From the NCBI GenBank assembly GCA_963803115.1, contig CAWDLN010000018.1:434001-498000 (forward strand): a stretch of DNA of 64,000 nucleotides, read 5' to 3'. This document shows, piece after piece, positions 1-7,229 of this stretch. Every line of letters begins with the position of its first letter. Positions within the stretch are counted from its first letter, which is position 1. This stretch comes from DATBGZ01 sp963803115 (GTDB taxonomy: Bacteria > Actinomycetota > Actinomycetes > Mycobacteriales > Micromonosporaceae). The notes beneath the pieces were generated by a model. That model saw nothing but the letters and a program-made list of their open reading frames with translations, was not told the origin of the DNA and did not search any database. The position numbers and the translations under genes are program-made.

Positions 1-128
1 GCGCGGGCGCGGCGACGGAAGGTTCCACAGTGGAGTCCCGAGTGAGGTCGTCTGAATGAGGGTCGTCCGGTCGGTCGGTCTCCATCACCCGTGCCACCGT
101 CCGTTCCCATCCGCGCGACCCAGGTGCC

Positions 129-1115
129 TCAGCGGGTCGCGCTACCCATGGTTGTCTTTTCCGGTTCGACCATCTTGCCCTGCAGGCGGTCCAATTTGGG
201 CCAGCGGACGTTCGACACCCAGCCGAGTCTTTCAAAAATCCAAATCATGCGTGCGTTCATATCGATCTGTCCGCGCAGGACGCCGTGGCGCGCGCAGGTC
301 GGGTCGGCGTGGTGCAGATTGTGCCAGTTCTCGCCGAACGAGAGCAGCGCCAGCGGCCAGAAGTTGGTCGCCTTGTCCCGGCTGTCGAAGGGACGCTCGC
401 CATAGACGTGGCAGATCGAGTTGATCGACCAGGTCACGTGGTGGAGCAGGCCGATGCGGACGATGCTCGCCCAGAACAGCGCCGACAGCGCGCCCGCCCA
501 CGACCAGGTCACCAGCCCGCCGATGACCGCGGGCAGCAGAACCGATGTGACCACGATCAGTCCGAACAGCTTGTCGACGCGCTGGATGTCCTTGTCGGCC
601 ATCAGGTCCGGCGCGAACCGCGGCTTGTTCGACATCTCCCGGTAGAAGAGCCAGCCAACGTGCGAGTACCACAGGCCCTTGGTCAGACCCCAGAACGTCG
701 CGCCGTAGCGCCAGGGCGAATGCGGGTCGCCCTCCATGTCGCTGAACTGGTGGTGCCTTCGGTGATCGGCGACCCATTGTGTGGGGGCGCCCTCGATCGC
801 GAGGCATCCGGCCACCGCGAGCGTGATGTGCAACGGCCGCTTCGCCTTGAACGATCCGTGGGTCAGGTGGCGATGGAAGCCCACGCCGATCCCGAACCCG
901 CCGATCAGGTAGAAGATGACGAACAGCACGACGTCGATCCAGTTGAGGCCCCAGCCCCACATCACCGGCACCGCCGCGATGAGCGCCACGAACGGGATCG
1001 TGACGAACAGCCAGAGCGCGATCAGGATCCCAATGGGCTGCTTCCCCATGGTGAGGGGCTTTGGTGCGGGCCCGGCCGGGTCGGTGGCGGCCGGTTCGAC
1101 GACGGCTGTGGACAT
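129..1115 (-). CDS. Acyl-CoA/fatty acid desaturase (delta-9 type)
   Basis: Membrane di-iron desaturase that introduces a cis double bond into saturated acyl chains, tuning membrane fluidity. The three histidine boxes are visible: HRHLTH near residue 83, HRRHH near residue 120 and NWHNLHHAD near residue 265. Four hydrophobic segments flank them. About 328 residues is the usual length for the actinobacterial DesA3/stearoyl-CoA family. I prefer the ATG at 1115 over a GTG at 1121, because AGAGG sits five bases upstream of the ATG and would overlap the GTG. It is transcribed alone, divergent from the tRNA-Gln downstream. Electron donor partners are not in the window. Confidence 0.93.
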   Translation of the reverse strand: MSTAVVEPAATDPAGPAPKPLTMGKQPIGILIALWLFVTIPFVALIAAVPVMWGWGLNWIDVVLFVIFYLIGGFGIGVGFHRHLTHGSFKAKRPLHITLAVAGCLAIEGAPTQWVADHRRHHQFSDMEGDPHSPWRYGATFWGLTKGLWYSHVGWLFYREMSNKPRFAPDLMADKDIQRVDKLFGLIVVTSVLLPAVIGGLVTWSWAGALSALFWASIVRIGLLHHVTWSINSICHVYGERPFDSRDKATNFWPLALLSFGENWHNLHHADPTCARHGVLRGQIDMNARMIWIFERLGWVSNVRWPKLDRLQGKMVEPEKTTMGSATR

Positions 1116-1271
1116 GTGCACCTCTGCAGAGCCGGAGTGGTTACGCCTACGTTACCGTAGCCTACGGCGAACCGGGTGACCGTTTGCTGACCCACGGTGC
1201 GCGACCGGTGCCCGAGACTCGGGCGCTCAATCTCGGTCGTCGCACCCGTTAGGCTGAGTACGGCGACACAG

Positions 1272-1344
1272 TGGGACGTGGGGTAATTGGCAGCCCGCCG
1301 GACTTTGGATCCGGAAGGTCCTGGTTCGAACCCAGGCGTCCCAG
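1272..1344 (+). tRNA. tRNA-Gln (anticodon UUG)
   Basis: A complete 73-nt cloverleaf is readable. The acceptor stem TGGGACG pairs with CGTCCCA. The D arm contains GGGTAATTGGCAGCCC. The anticodon stem CCGGA/TCCGG encloses loop CTTTGGA with anticodon TTG. The T arm CCTGG/CCAGG encloses TTCGAAC. No CCA is encoded. The 3' half, from the anticodon stem onward, is the attachment core of the integrated element that follows. The gene itself was left intact by integration. Confidence 0.95.
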
Positions 1345-1345
1345 C
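1300..1345 (+). repeat. attL core (tRNA-Gln 3' half)
   Basis: Left copy of the 46-bp direct repeat. It begins in the anticodon stem and ends one base after the discriminator. Identity with the right copy stops at base 1299 (C versus A) and 1346 (A versus T). Confidence 0.9.
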
Positions 1346-1373
1346 AGGGAAAACTCAAGAGCGCCGAGCGTTT

Positions 1374-1397
1374 CGTGGAGCTACTCGTGGAGCCATT
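1374..1397 (+). repeat. Left arm-type integrase sites (two tandem copies)
   Basis: Two tandem copies of a 12-bp unit CGTGGAGCYAYT at 1374 and 1386. The same unit occurs as a tandem pair near the right end (5834 and 5846) in the same orientation. Tandem short repeats flanking the core are typical of arm-binding sites for the N-terminal domain of tyrosine integrases. The function is inferred. Confidence 0.65.
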
Positions 1398-1415
1398 GTG
1401 CTACGGTCTCGCTCC

Positions 1416-1850
1416 ATGCCACCCCGTCAACGCCAGCGCGGCGAGGTCGAGACCCTATCCAGCGGGTCACTGCGCGTGAGGGTGTACGCGGGCATGGACC
1501 CCGTGACCCGGAAGCGCCATTACCTCACCGAGACCATCCCGGCGGGCCCCCAGGCCGCCATGACGGCGGAGAAGGTGCGCACTCGGTTCCTCGCCCAAGT
1601 CGATGAGCGGCGCAACCCGAAGACCCGGGCCACCCTGAACCAGCTGCTCGATGCACACCTCGAAACCCTCAACCTGGACGTGAGCACGCTGCGCGGGTAC
1701 CAGGAGAAGCTTCGGCTGCACGTGCGTCCCTTCCTGGGCCCGACGCAGGCCGGGAAGATCGGGGTGCGGGAGCTGGAGTCGCTGTACGCCGACTGTGCTA
1801 AGTGTCGAGATCACTGCCGTGGGAAGAAGCCCGTGGTTCATCACAAGCCG
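1416..1850 (+). pseudogene. Tyrosine site-specific integrase, N-terminal fragment
   Basis: The translation from ATG 1416 starts MPPRQRQRGEVETL and reads as an actinobacterial phage/AICE integrase: an AP2-like arm-binding segment (SLRVRVYAGMDPVTRKRHYL), then the SAM-like core-binding domain ending around CAKCRDHCRG. After about residue 145 (KKPVVHHK) similarity to the family stops abruptly. The frame then runs on as arginine-rich, non-protein-like sequence, and the catalytic domain with its R-H-R-Y residues is absent. A GC-rich hairpin (1848-1865) lies exactly at the break, suggesting a deletion or insertion there. The fragment cannot be a working recombinase. Confidence 0.85.
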
Positions 1851-1865
1851 GCCCTGACGGGCCGG
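1848..1865. terminator. GC-rich hairpin at the integrase break point
   Basis: CCGGCCC-TGAC-GGGCCGG forms a perfect 7-bp stem with a 4-nt loop. It sits where the integrase homology ends, and further GC palindromes follow to 1930. It may be a terminator, or the edge of a second element that displaced the integrase 3' end. Confidence 0.45.
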
Positions 1866-2081
1866 TACCGCCGGGCTTCGGCTCGGCGCCTTTGTCTTCG
1901 CCGGCGGCGCCGGCCGGCCCGGCGGCAGGCTGAAGCAGTCGGCTGCCGTGTACGCGTCACGGCCGCGAGCCGGTCACGGTTTCAACCACGACCCCGACCA
2001 CGAGCACCACGGCCAGGCCGCCGAGCTGCCACTGCACGCGAACCACGCCAGGAGCTGCCACCGGCCACACGAACCAAGTTC

Positions 2082-2158
2082 GCCTCCGGCGGCCAGGGGC
2101 TCCGCCCCGTGGACCGGGAACGATGCCTCCGGCGGCCAGGGGCTCCGCCCCGTGGACC
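2082..2158. repeat. 34-bp direct repeat pair containing GGGGCTCCGCCCC
   Basis: An exact 34-bp sequence at 2082-2115 recurs at 2125-2158 (period 43). Each copy contains the self-complementary GGGGCTCCGCCCC. Repeats of this type are scattered in actinomycete intergenic and plasmid-derived DNA. There is no open frame with coding character here. Confidence 0.75.
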
Positions 2159-2231
2159 CAGACACTCCGGGAAGCCCGGCCAACCAAACCTGACGGCCAG
2201 TGCCACCCGCCGCGCACCACAGGCAACCAGA

Positions 2232-2296
2232 CCGCCCCTGCCCTGTCCAGGTCGTTCGGCAGAGTGTGGCGCTCCACCTGGACAGGGCAGGGGCGG
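2232..2296. repeat. 21-bp perfect inverted repeat with 23-nt loop
   Basis: The arms at 2232-2252 and 2276-2296 are perfect reverse complements (CCGCCCCTGCCC... against ...GGGCAGGGGCGG). This is far stronger than an ordinary terminator and lies in non-coding element DNA. It could be a structured RNA, a recombination or resolution site, or the remaining ends of a tiny mobile repeat. Confidence 0.8.
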
Positions 2297-2318
2297 CCCG
2301 GACGGGGCAAGCCTGCAC

Positions 2319-2418
2319 GATCCGGTCATTCCACCCCGAGGCAGTTCCCCGAATGCGTTCTCTCACCGGTCACCGCGAACAAAGCAGCGACCAGCGGAAG
2401 AGATCCGATCATTCCACC
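2319..2418. repeat. 17-bp near-identical direct repeat
   Basis: GATCCGGTCATTCCACC at 2319-2335 recurs as GATCCGATCATTCCACC at 2402-2418, one mismatch apart and 83 bp offset. It lies just downstream of the 21-bp inverted repeat and just before the secreted-protein relic on the other strand. Confidence 0.6.
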
Positions 2419-2427
2419 GCGGAAACC

Positions 2428-2760
2428 TCAGGTCAACGTTGTGGAAATATTCATTCGGCATAACCTTGATGTAATCCCCTGGCGGCCGGAGCTGTCAAAA
2501 AAGCAGTAAGGATTAGACCAATCTTTAACCCACACTCCGGTAGCGGTGTTATCGAAACCGAAATGAGCGAGATTGTCGATGGGGCCGAAGAAGTTGAGAA
2601 CCTGCCGCCGCGTCAGTATTGAAGTAATGATGCTCATAGAGGCAAGCCTCGGCAGCTCGGCGCAGAAGCTGGTGACCTAGGCCTGCGCAGGCGCCTGAAC
2701 CGCGACGACGCTGGCGGCCACGACGGCGGCCACAACGAGTCCGGACTTGAGTTTCCGCAT
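2428..2760 (-). pseudogene. Small secreted protein with in-frame TAG after its signal peptide
   Basis: From ATG 2760 (GAAAGG upstream) the reading gives a textbook signal peptide, MRKLKSGLVVAAVV...APAQA, with an AxA cleavage site at residue 27. An in-frame TAG (2679-2677) follows immediately. The same frame then stays open for 82 codons to 2428 (including NFFGPIDNLAHFGFDN and KDWSNPYCFF). The mature part is markedly less GC-rich than its surroundings and I do not recognise the family. It is most likely a nonsense-mutated exported protein. A functional short peptide or stop readthrough cannot be excluded. Confidence 0.55.
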
Positions 2761-3418
2761 GTGTTGATCTGCCTTTCGGCGCGTAGGGGATTGCGGATGA
2801 CATATTCGAGCCGATGTTGAGACTGCACCACAAGGTCCCGGTTTCGATGACCCATGCCCACAACGCCACGCCGGCCAGCAGTAACAACGATCCTGGCCAA
2901 CTGGGTCTTGAGCGCCTGCAGCTTCGCCCCGCATCCGCTCGACGATCGTGATGCGCTTGACCCACAGCATCCGCTGCCGTTTCGGCCTCGACGGTGGCCG
3001 CTCCACCTCTACGTTTCCCAAGCTGGCTCGCACCGTAGGCGATCTCGGCATCCGCGGGTTCGGCGTGGGCCACGAGACGAGCGGCACCCAGCCTGCGATT
3101 TCGGTTGCCTGACTAACTGCCTGACAACAACCGTGGACGGTTAGGGCCTCGTACGACCCGAAACGGACTTGATGCCGAGGGTTGGAGCGCCGAGCCGCAG
3201 GTCGGTCCCGACCCGGCGTGGGTTCGGGACGAAGAAGTCCGAGCGCGTCGCCGGAGCCCGGGCGTGAGTACGAGTTGTGTGGACCACTTGTGGACCACAC
3301 GCGACTCACGCACCGAACTGCCAAGCGTGGTACGGAACGAGCACCACGTCGCGCATAGCGCCTTGACCTGCGTCGATGGCAAACGCCACGTCCTGGGGGT
3401 CAAGTGCGCCGCCGATCG
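2761..3418. other. Element interior without a recognisable gene
   Basis: No frame in this stretch has convincing start, ribosome site and codon bias together. A tandem GTGGACCAC (3279-3287 and 3290-3298, period 11) resembles another pair of integrase arm sites. Open frames on both strands are short, arginine-rich and overlapping, as expected of non-coding high-GC DNA. Confidence 0.5.
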
Positions 3419-3715
3419 TTACGGATCAGACGGCGACGCCGGTCCGGCAAGGTCGCGCCAGCCGTCGCCGCCAGTATCGAGTAAGCGCCGCACCATCTCC
3501 CGAGCCTGGTCTTCGTCGTCGTACGTCCAGGTGTTTCCGCGGCCGCTATCCGCGTCGCCCTCACGGCTCTCGACGCGCCAAGTCGTGCTCCGGTACAGCC
3601 ATACGTCGCGTCGGGCTAGTCGCCCGAATCGTCCATTCCACCAACGCTCGATCAGTTCGCCGGCCATCATCGACTCATGTTCGAACGAGCGTACGAGCGA
3701 TGTCAAGGTCACCAC
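3419..3715 (-). CDS. Small conserved-looking hypothetical protein
   Basis: 98 residues, MVTLTSLVRSFEHES..., rich in W/R/D with no membrane segment. The order of motifs (GRLARRDVWLYRS, then an acidic stretch, then QAREMVRRLLDTGGDGWRDL) resembles small actinobacterial proteins of unknown function. Its C-terminal 20 residues recur in a fragment at 4814-4885, so it belongs to a duplicated element-borne family. No function can be assigned. Confidence 0.5.
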   Translation of the reverse strand: MVTLTSLVRSFEHESMMAGELIERWWNGRFGRLARRDVWLYRSTTWRVESREGDADSGRGNTWTYDDEDQAREMVRRLLDTGGDGWRDLAGPASPSDP

Positions 3716-3775
3716 GCTGGATCGACCATGATGCTATTACGTCTGCAAGGTGCGGGTGGGCCGAGTGCCTGGATT

Positions 3776-3799
3776 CCAAAACCGGTACCAAAACCGGTA
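3776..3799 (+). repeat. Tandem CCAAAACCGGTA pair (possible second arm site)
   Basis: Two exact 12-bp units, CCAAAACCGGTA, at 3776 and 3788. The 12-bp spacing copies that of the arm repeats at the element ends, and the pair lies about 60 bp from a tRNA-like 3' fragment (3855-3896). I infer the remains of a different integrase's attachment region. Confidence 0.5.
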
Positions 3800-3854
3800 C
3801 TTGACCGACTGGCTGGAGTGCGGCGGGAACGTTTGCCCTGATCAGAGGCTTGGA

Positions 3855-3896
3855 TGGCTCCCCCGAGAAGGACTCGAACCTTCAACCCTTCGGGTT
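3855..3896 (-). pseudogene. tRNA 3'-end fragment (second att relic)
   Basis: Read on the minus strand, the segment contains a T arm GAAGG-TTCGAGT-CCTTC followed by an acceptor-like TCGGGGGA. No matching 5' half lies upstream, so it is not a tRNA gene. The fragment matches what a tRNA-targeting element leaves at its attR. The parent isoacceptor (tRNA-Lys-like) is uncertain. Confidence 0.5.
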
Positions 3897-4400
3897 GATC
3901 GCGTCCAGTACGAAGGGTGCCGTGCCAAATGCGTGCCCATGCGACTGTGCCCGGAGCCCGAGTGGCACCAGTCTTCCCAGCTCAGGTGGCCTAGCAAGTT
4001 CGCAAGATCCGCCGGCCTCCGGAGGCGCTAACCGGTCATCGCGACCGAGACCGGCGGCCATTTCGTCCTGGCTCTTGACACCGACAGGGATCGGATGTCC
4101 TGCCCGCCCTGGTGCGGCCCGGTCGGGGAGACCTGCGTGACGGGAAGGGCCACGCGGCCCAGGGCTGTGCTGCGCCGTCCCGCGCGAGCAAGTGCTCCGC
4201 TTGGGCTGCGGCATGGTCCGGTAGATGGATGGCATGTGCCGGTCCTGTGGCAAGCGGACCGAAATTCGTGGACCTAGAGCGTCCACTCGGGCACGAATGC
4301 GCCTTCTCTTTGACAGCCTCTTCATTTGGCGCTCTGGACGGCGCGGGTTGTGATCGATAGACCGATGGCGCTACCCCCATCTCGGCCATAGCGTGCACGC

Positions 4401-4715
4401 GTGCGTGTTGCGACCTGGCTAGCGGATGAAGGACCCGCTGATCGCGCTGGGGAACTCGGCGCCTTCGGTCTGGCACTGGTCGTGCTTCTGCTGCTCGGCG
4501 TGGCCGACGGCCTCGCCGTTGTCGTGCTTGCGCTTGTGGGGGTCGGCGAGATCGGCGAGCGGCTAAGGCGGAAGAAAGGCCTAACTGGCTCGATCATCTT
4601 GATTGCATCGGCAAGCTCTTGCGCAAGTGCTTACATATACCAACAATGGTGGCCATTCTTTGTGGCCATTGGATTCCTCGTAGTGCTTTGGGCCTTCTGG
4701 GGCGTTTGGGACTAA
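4401..4715 (+). CDS. Small putative membrane protein
   Basis: 104 residues from GTG 4401. Hydrophobic segments lie near residues 22-50 (FGLALVVLLLLGVADGLAVV), 62-80 and 85-103 (WPFFVAIGFLVVLWAFWGVW), with a basic RLRRKK linker between the first two. This suggests a three-segment inner-membrane protein. Codon use is mixed: GC-biased in the first half, less so in the second. No family recognised. It lies in the interior of the element. Confidence 0.4.
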   Translation: MRVATWLADEGPADRAGELGAFGLALVVLLLLGVADGLAVVVLALVGVGEIGERLRRKKGLTGSIILIASASSCASAYIYQQWWPFFVAIGFLVVLWAFWGVWD

Positions 4716-4813
4716 CGACCTGCATCGGCACACTTTCGGTGGACCGTGCCGACGCATAGGGCCTCCTACAACCAGCACGGCTGTAGCCGCATCGCGGACG
4801 TCATGAATTCGAC

Positions 4814-4885
4814 GTTGCCTGCGAGGTCTCGCCAGCCGTCGCCACCGGTCTCGAGGAGGCGCCGCAGCATCGTCCGCGCGAGCAG
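4814..4885 (-). pseudogene. Fragment paralogous to the 3419-3715 protein
   Basis: The minus-strand reading LARTMLRRLLETGGDGWRDL matches the C-terminus of the 98-residue protein at 3419-3715 (QAREMVRRLLDTGGDGWRDL). The DNA around it is also similar. Upstream sequence in the same frame is unrelated, so only the 3' end of the gene copy survives. Confidence 0.55.
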
Positions 4886-5019
4886 TCCGCTGGTACGCCG
4901 ACCCCCGATGATCCACGGGCACAGATCGGGCACAACCGAGAACGGCAACGAGTGAAAAACGTCGGTAGGTGCTGACACAAAGGCGCAGGTCAGAGCCGCT
5001 GACTGGTGACCCTCGCCGA

Positions 5020-5052
5020 CTCCGGCGGGTTTGGGGTTCAAGTCCCTCAGCT
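5020..5052 (+). pseudogene. Possible third tRNA-like 3' fragment
   Basis: GGTTTGGGGTTCAAGTCCC resembles a T arm (GGG-TTCAAGT-CCC) preceded by a GC-rich arm-like sequence. There is no 5' half. It is weaker than the other two and could be chance. If real it marks another historical integration just upstream of the fused BrnT/RHH-like gene. Confidence 0.3.
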
Positions 5053-5076
5053 TCCGCGCCGTTGCGTTTTACGCGT

Positions 5077-5082
5077 TATACA
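5077..5082 (+). promoter_or_regulatory. -10 element for a probably leaderless mRNA
   Basis: TATACA lies 8 bases before the GTG at 5091. Transcription would start at or next to the start codon, and no ribosome site precedes it. This is consistent with a leaderless transcript. No clear -35 hexamer is seen. Confidence 0.4.
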
Positions 5083-5090
5083 CTGGCCCA

Positions 5091-5651
5091 GTGGCAGACC
5101 GAGAGTACAGCTGGACCGATGACGGCAAGATCAGCGCGTCTCGGCACGGCGTAACCGAACGCGAGGTCGTGGAGGCCCTCTACTCGCCTCAGCGAATCGA
5201 GAATCGCGTCGGCGGACTCCTCCTTGCCGTTGCGGGATTAGCTGACACCGCACGCGTGATCGTCGTCCTGTGCGAACGTACGGGCAAGATCGATAGTTAC
5301 GCGATCCTCGCAGCACGGCCTGCCACCCCTGAGGAAATCAAGCAGTGGATGGAGGGAACTCGACTGACTGGGAACCGAGACCCCAGGTCGATGAGTCGAG
5401 ATGAGTTGGTGGCCTACTTCGACAGCGGTGGCGACATCTCCGAGCTGCTCCGTGGCGCTGTCCACGGACCGGATCTTGGCCCAGCCCCCAGCACGACGGA
5501 AATACCTATGATCGTGACCGGGGTTCGCCTCCCGTCGGCCACAGTCGAGCAAGTCGATGCACTGGCTGGTACTGACAAGGGCGGACGCTCTGGTCTGATT
5601 CGTCGAGCGATCGACGAATTCCTGGAGCGGCACGCGGGCGAAGCGGCCTGA
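5091..5651 (+). CDS. Fused BrnT-like toxin domain / ribbon-helix-helix antitoxin domain
   Basis: 186 residues from GTG 5091. Residues 3-80 (REYSWTDDGKISASRHGVTE, then EVVEALYSP) follow the pattern of BrnT/DUF4258-like RNase-fold toxins: W-D-x-K, S-x-HGV, E-V-x-E. Residues about 137-186 (TGVRLPSATVEQVDAL, RSGLIRRAIDEFLERH) are a ribbon-helix-helix DNA-binding domain typical of the antitoxin. The two are normally separate overlapping genes; here they form one polypeptide joined by EGTRLTGNRDPRSMSRDELV. An internal ATG (5391) begins the antitoxin-like part, so a separate antitoxin could still be made. It is the only gene of the island with convincing coding character over its full length. Confidence 0.6.
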   Translation: MADREYSWTDDGKISASRHGVTEREVVEALYSPQRIENRVGGLLLAVAGLADTARVIVVLCERTGKIDSYAILAARPATPEEIKQWMEGTRLTGNRDPRSMSRDELVAYFDSGGDISELLRGAVHGPDLGPAPSTTEIPMIVTGVRLPSATVEQVDALAGTDKGGRSGLIRRAIDEFLERHAGEAA

Positions 5652-5943
5652 CTCAGTTCGGTAGCGGGGACCAGCGTCAGTACGATTACCACCTAGTGAC
5701 AACGGCCAGTGACGATCGCAGCTGGGGCAGCTCTGACCGACCTTTGATCGCCACCGGTCGCACTCACGGTAACTCAGCGTTGCTTGCGCGACTCGCCGCG
5801 ACACGTGCAATGCATAGGACTCTTTCGATTCCGCATGGAGCCATTCGTGGAGCCAACCACGGCACGCCACAGAAACCAGAGATGTTTGAGGCTTTCTGTG
5901 CGATGCTATAGTGCCTGGTAGAAGGTCCAGTATCGTCCACGTA
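5652..5943. other. Right end of the element, no gene seen
   Basis: It holds the right arm-type repeats (5834-5857). A 71-codon open frame (5696-5911) covers the arm sites and lacks coding bias, so I do not call it. Confidence 0.5.
5834..5857 (+). repeat. Right arm-type integrase sites (two tandem copies)
   Basis: Tandem 12-bp units CATGGAGCCATT and CGTGGAGCCAAC match the pair at the left end (1374-1397) in sequence, period and orientation. They lie 86 bp before the right core. Confidence 0.65.
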
Positions 5944-5989
5944 GGACTTTGGATCCGGAAGGTCCTGGTTCGAACCCAGGCGTCCCAGC
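5944..5989 (+). repeat. attR core
   Basis: Exact 46-bp copy of the 3' half of tRNA-Gln with no tRNA 5' half in front of it (preceding bases GTCCACGTA). It marks the chromosome-element junction. Confidence 0.9.
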
Positions 5990-6189
5990 TTGTCCGGCCG
6001 ATCGTGCCCATCGATAGCAGCGGGCGTTTCGTTGCGTTGATCGCCGGGTGCAGTCGCACGGGCGGTAACGCTCGCCGGTGGCGTCGGCCGTACCAGCGGA
6101 TCTTTGTCATCGATTCCCGGGCGCGTTTCGTGCGGCGTGTCGGCGCGAGTCGACCCACGGTGATCGAGAGGGCTGCCGGGCGGTAACGG

Positions 6190-7089
6190 TCAGGTGCCTT
6201 GCGGCGTCAGTGCCTCTCCGATCAGCTTGAGCTGGGCCGGCGCAACCGCGCGAAAGAACGAGCCGTCGTGGCAGCCCTTGCCGAAAACGACGGCGCTTGG
6301 ATCGGTCAGATGCTTCTGCAAGGTGCGCACGTTGGGCTCGAACGGGTCGGATTCGCCGCAGTCGATCCGCACGGCGTGCCCGGTGAGCTGCCGGGAACGG
6401 GAGCGCAGGTCGCCCCAGGCGTGCCAGTCGTCGTCCGAGTCGAACGCGCCCGGGTTCGCGTGACGGGCCTCGTCGAAGGAGAACCAGATCGCCGGCGCGC
6501 TGCCCGCGACCGCCACAAATCGGGCGGGCGCCTCGGTGACGGCGAGCAGCGCGCCGTATCCACCCATTGACAGGCCGAGAGCCGCCAACCGGTCGGTTCG
6601 GAGTCCGTGCTGCTCGAGGACGACCGGAAAATGATCCAGAACCATGTGGAGCGGGTCATCTCCGTCGGCTCGTGGATGCCAGTACCGGTCACCACCGTCG
6701 ACGGCGGCCATAACGAACGGCGGTACGCCCGCGGCCACCACGGCGGCGAGCATCCGATGGAACCCGTACTTCTCGAGATCTCCGGCGTCGCCGGCAGTCC
6801 CGTGCAGGAACACACACACCGGAAGCACGGCCGAGGTCGCCACGTTCGGCGGGTAGGCGAGCCGATAGTGCACGGTGCGCTTGCGGTGGCTGGAGAAAAA
6901 GGAGGCGCTCAAGATCGGGCCGGGGTCCGCCTCGGGCGGATCGGAGACGATGTCGCACCGCCCGAACATCGAATCGACCACGCTCCGACCAGGCACCAGC
7001 CGCGCATCGGCGAGTAGCCCCCACAGTCCCAACCCGCCACCCGCACCGAGCACCGCCCCCGCGATCAAGGTCCGCCTGGAGATGCCCAC
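6190..7089 (-). CDS. Secreted alpha/beta-hydrolase esterase
   Basis: 299 residues. The N-terminus SRRTLIAGAVLGAGGGL has the paired arginines and hydrophobic core of a Tat-type signal or anchor. The nucleophile elbow GLSMGGYG (around residue 170), the oxyanion strand VCVFLHGT (around 92) and the late CHDGSFF histidine region identify an esterase D / antigen-85-like hydrolase. The substrate is unknown. It is divergent from glmU across about 140 bp. The GTG start at 7089 lacks a strong ribosome site. Confidence 0.85.
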   Translation of the reverse strand: MGISRRTLIAGAVLGAGGGLGLWGLLADARLVPGRSVVDSMFGRCDIVSDPPEADPGPILSASFFSSHRKRTVHYRLAYPPNVATSAVLPVCVFLHGTAGDAGDLEKYGFHRMLAAVVAAGVPPFVMAAVDGGDRYWHPRADGDDPLHMVLDHFPVVLEQHGLRTDRLAALGLSMGGYGALLAVTEAPARFVAVAGSAPAIWFSFDEARHANPGAFDSDDDWHAWGDLRSRSRQLTGHAVRIDCGESDPFEPNVRTLQKHLTDPSAVVFGKGCHDGSFFRAVAPAQLKLIGEALTPQGT

Positions 7090-7229
7090 TGGCCGAGGGT
7101 ATTGCCCGACTGAGATCAGCGCCGCCCCGCGGTCATGGCTAGCATGATGCCTTCGGAGAAGCGGGTCCGGCCGATGCGGGCAGCGGTAGGAGGCCGAAGT
7201 GGGTAGTGGCAGGAGGGAGGTGTGGATCG

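Larger units (their letters stand above)
1300..5989. mobile_element. Degraded integrative element in tRNA-Gln
   Basis: The 46-bp stretch at 1300-1345 (3' part of tRNA-Gln) is repeated exactly at 5944-5989, where no tRNA 5' half exists. This is the attL/attR signature of tyrosine-recombinase integration into a tRNA. A truncated integrase gene starts 71 bp inside the left core. Both ends carry paired 12-bp-period repeats expected of integrase arm sites. The interior is gene-poor, lower in GC than the flanks and full of relics. No replication, transfer or phage structural gene is recognisable, so it is probably immobile. It may be a former AICE, phage or plasmid. Confidence 0.88.

Noticed and set aside
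285..1160. 291-codon open frame antisense to the desaturase
   Set aside because: Shadow of a strongly conserved gene; Arg/Ala/Asp-rich translation with no domain.
3750..4140. Plus-strand frames containing PREGLEPSTL-like peptide
   Set aside because: This peptide is the well-known spurious translation of an antisense tRNA T arm; the region is the tRNA fragment.
5696..5911. 71-codon open frame at the right end of the element
   Set aside because: Covers the arm-type repeats, lacks a ribosome site and codon bias.
5944..6016. Possible second tRNA-Gln
   Set aside because: Only the 3' 46 bases are present; no acceptor 5' strand or D arm precedes it, so it is an att copy and not a tRNA gene.
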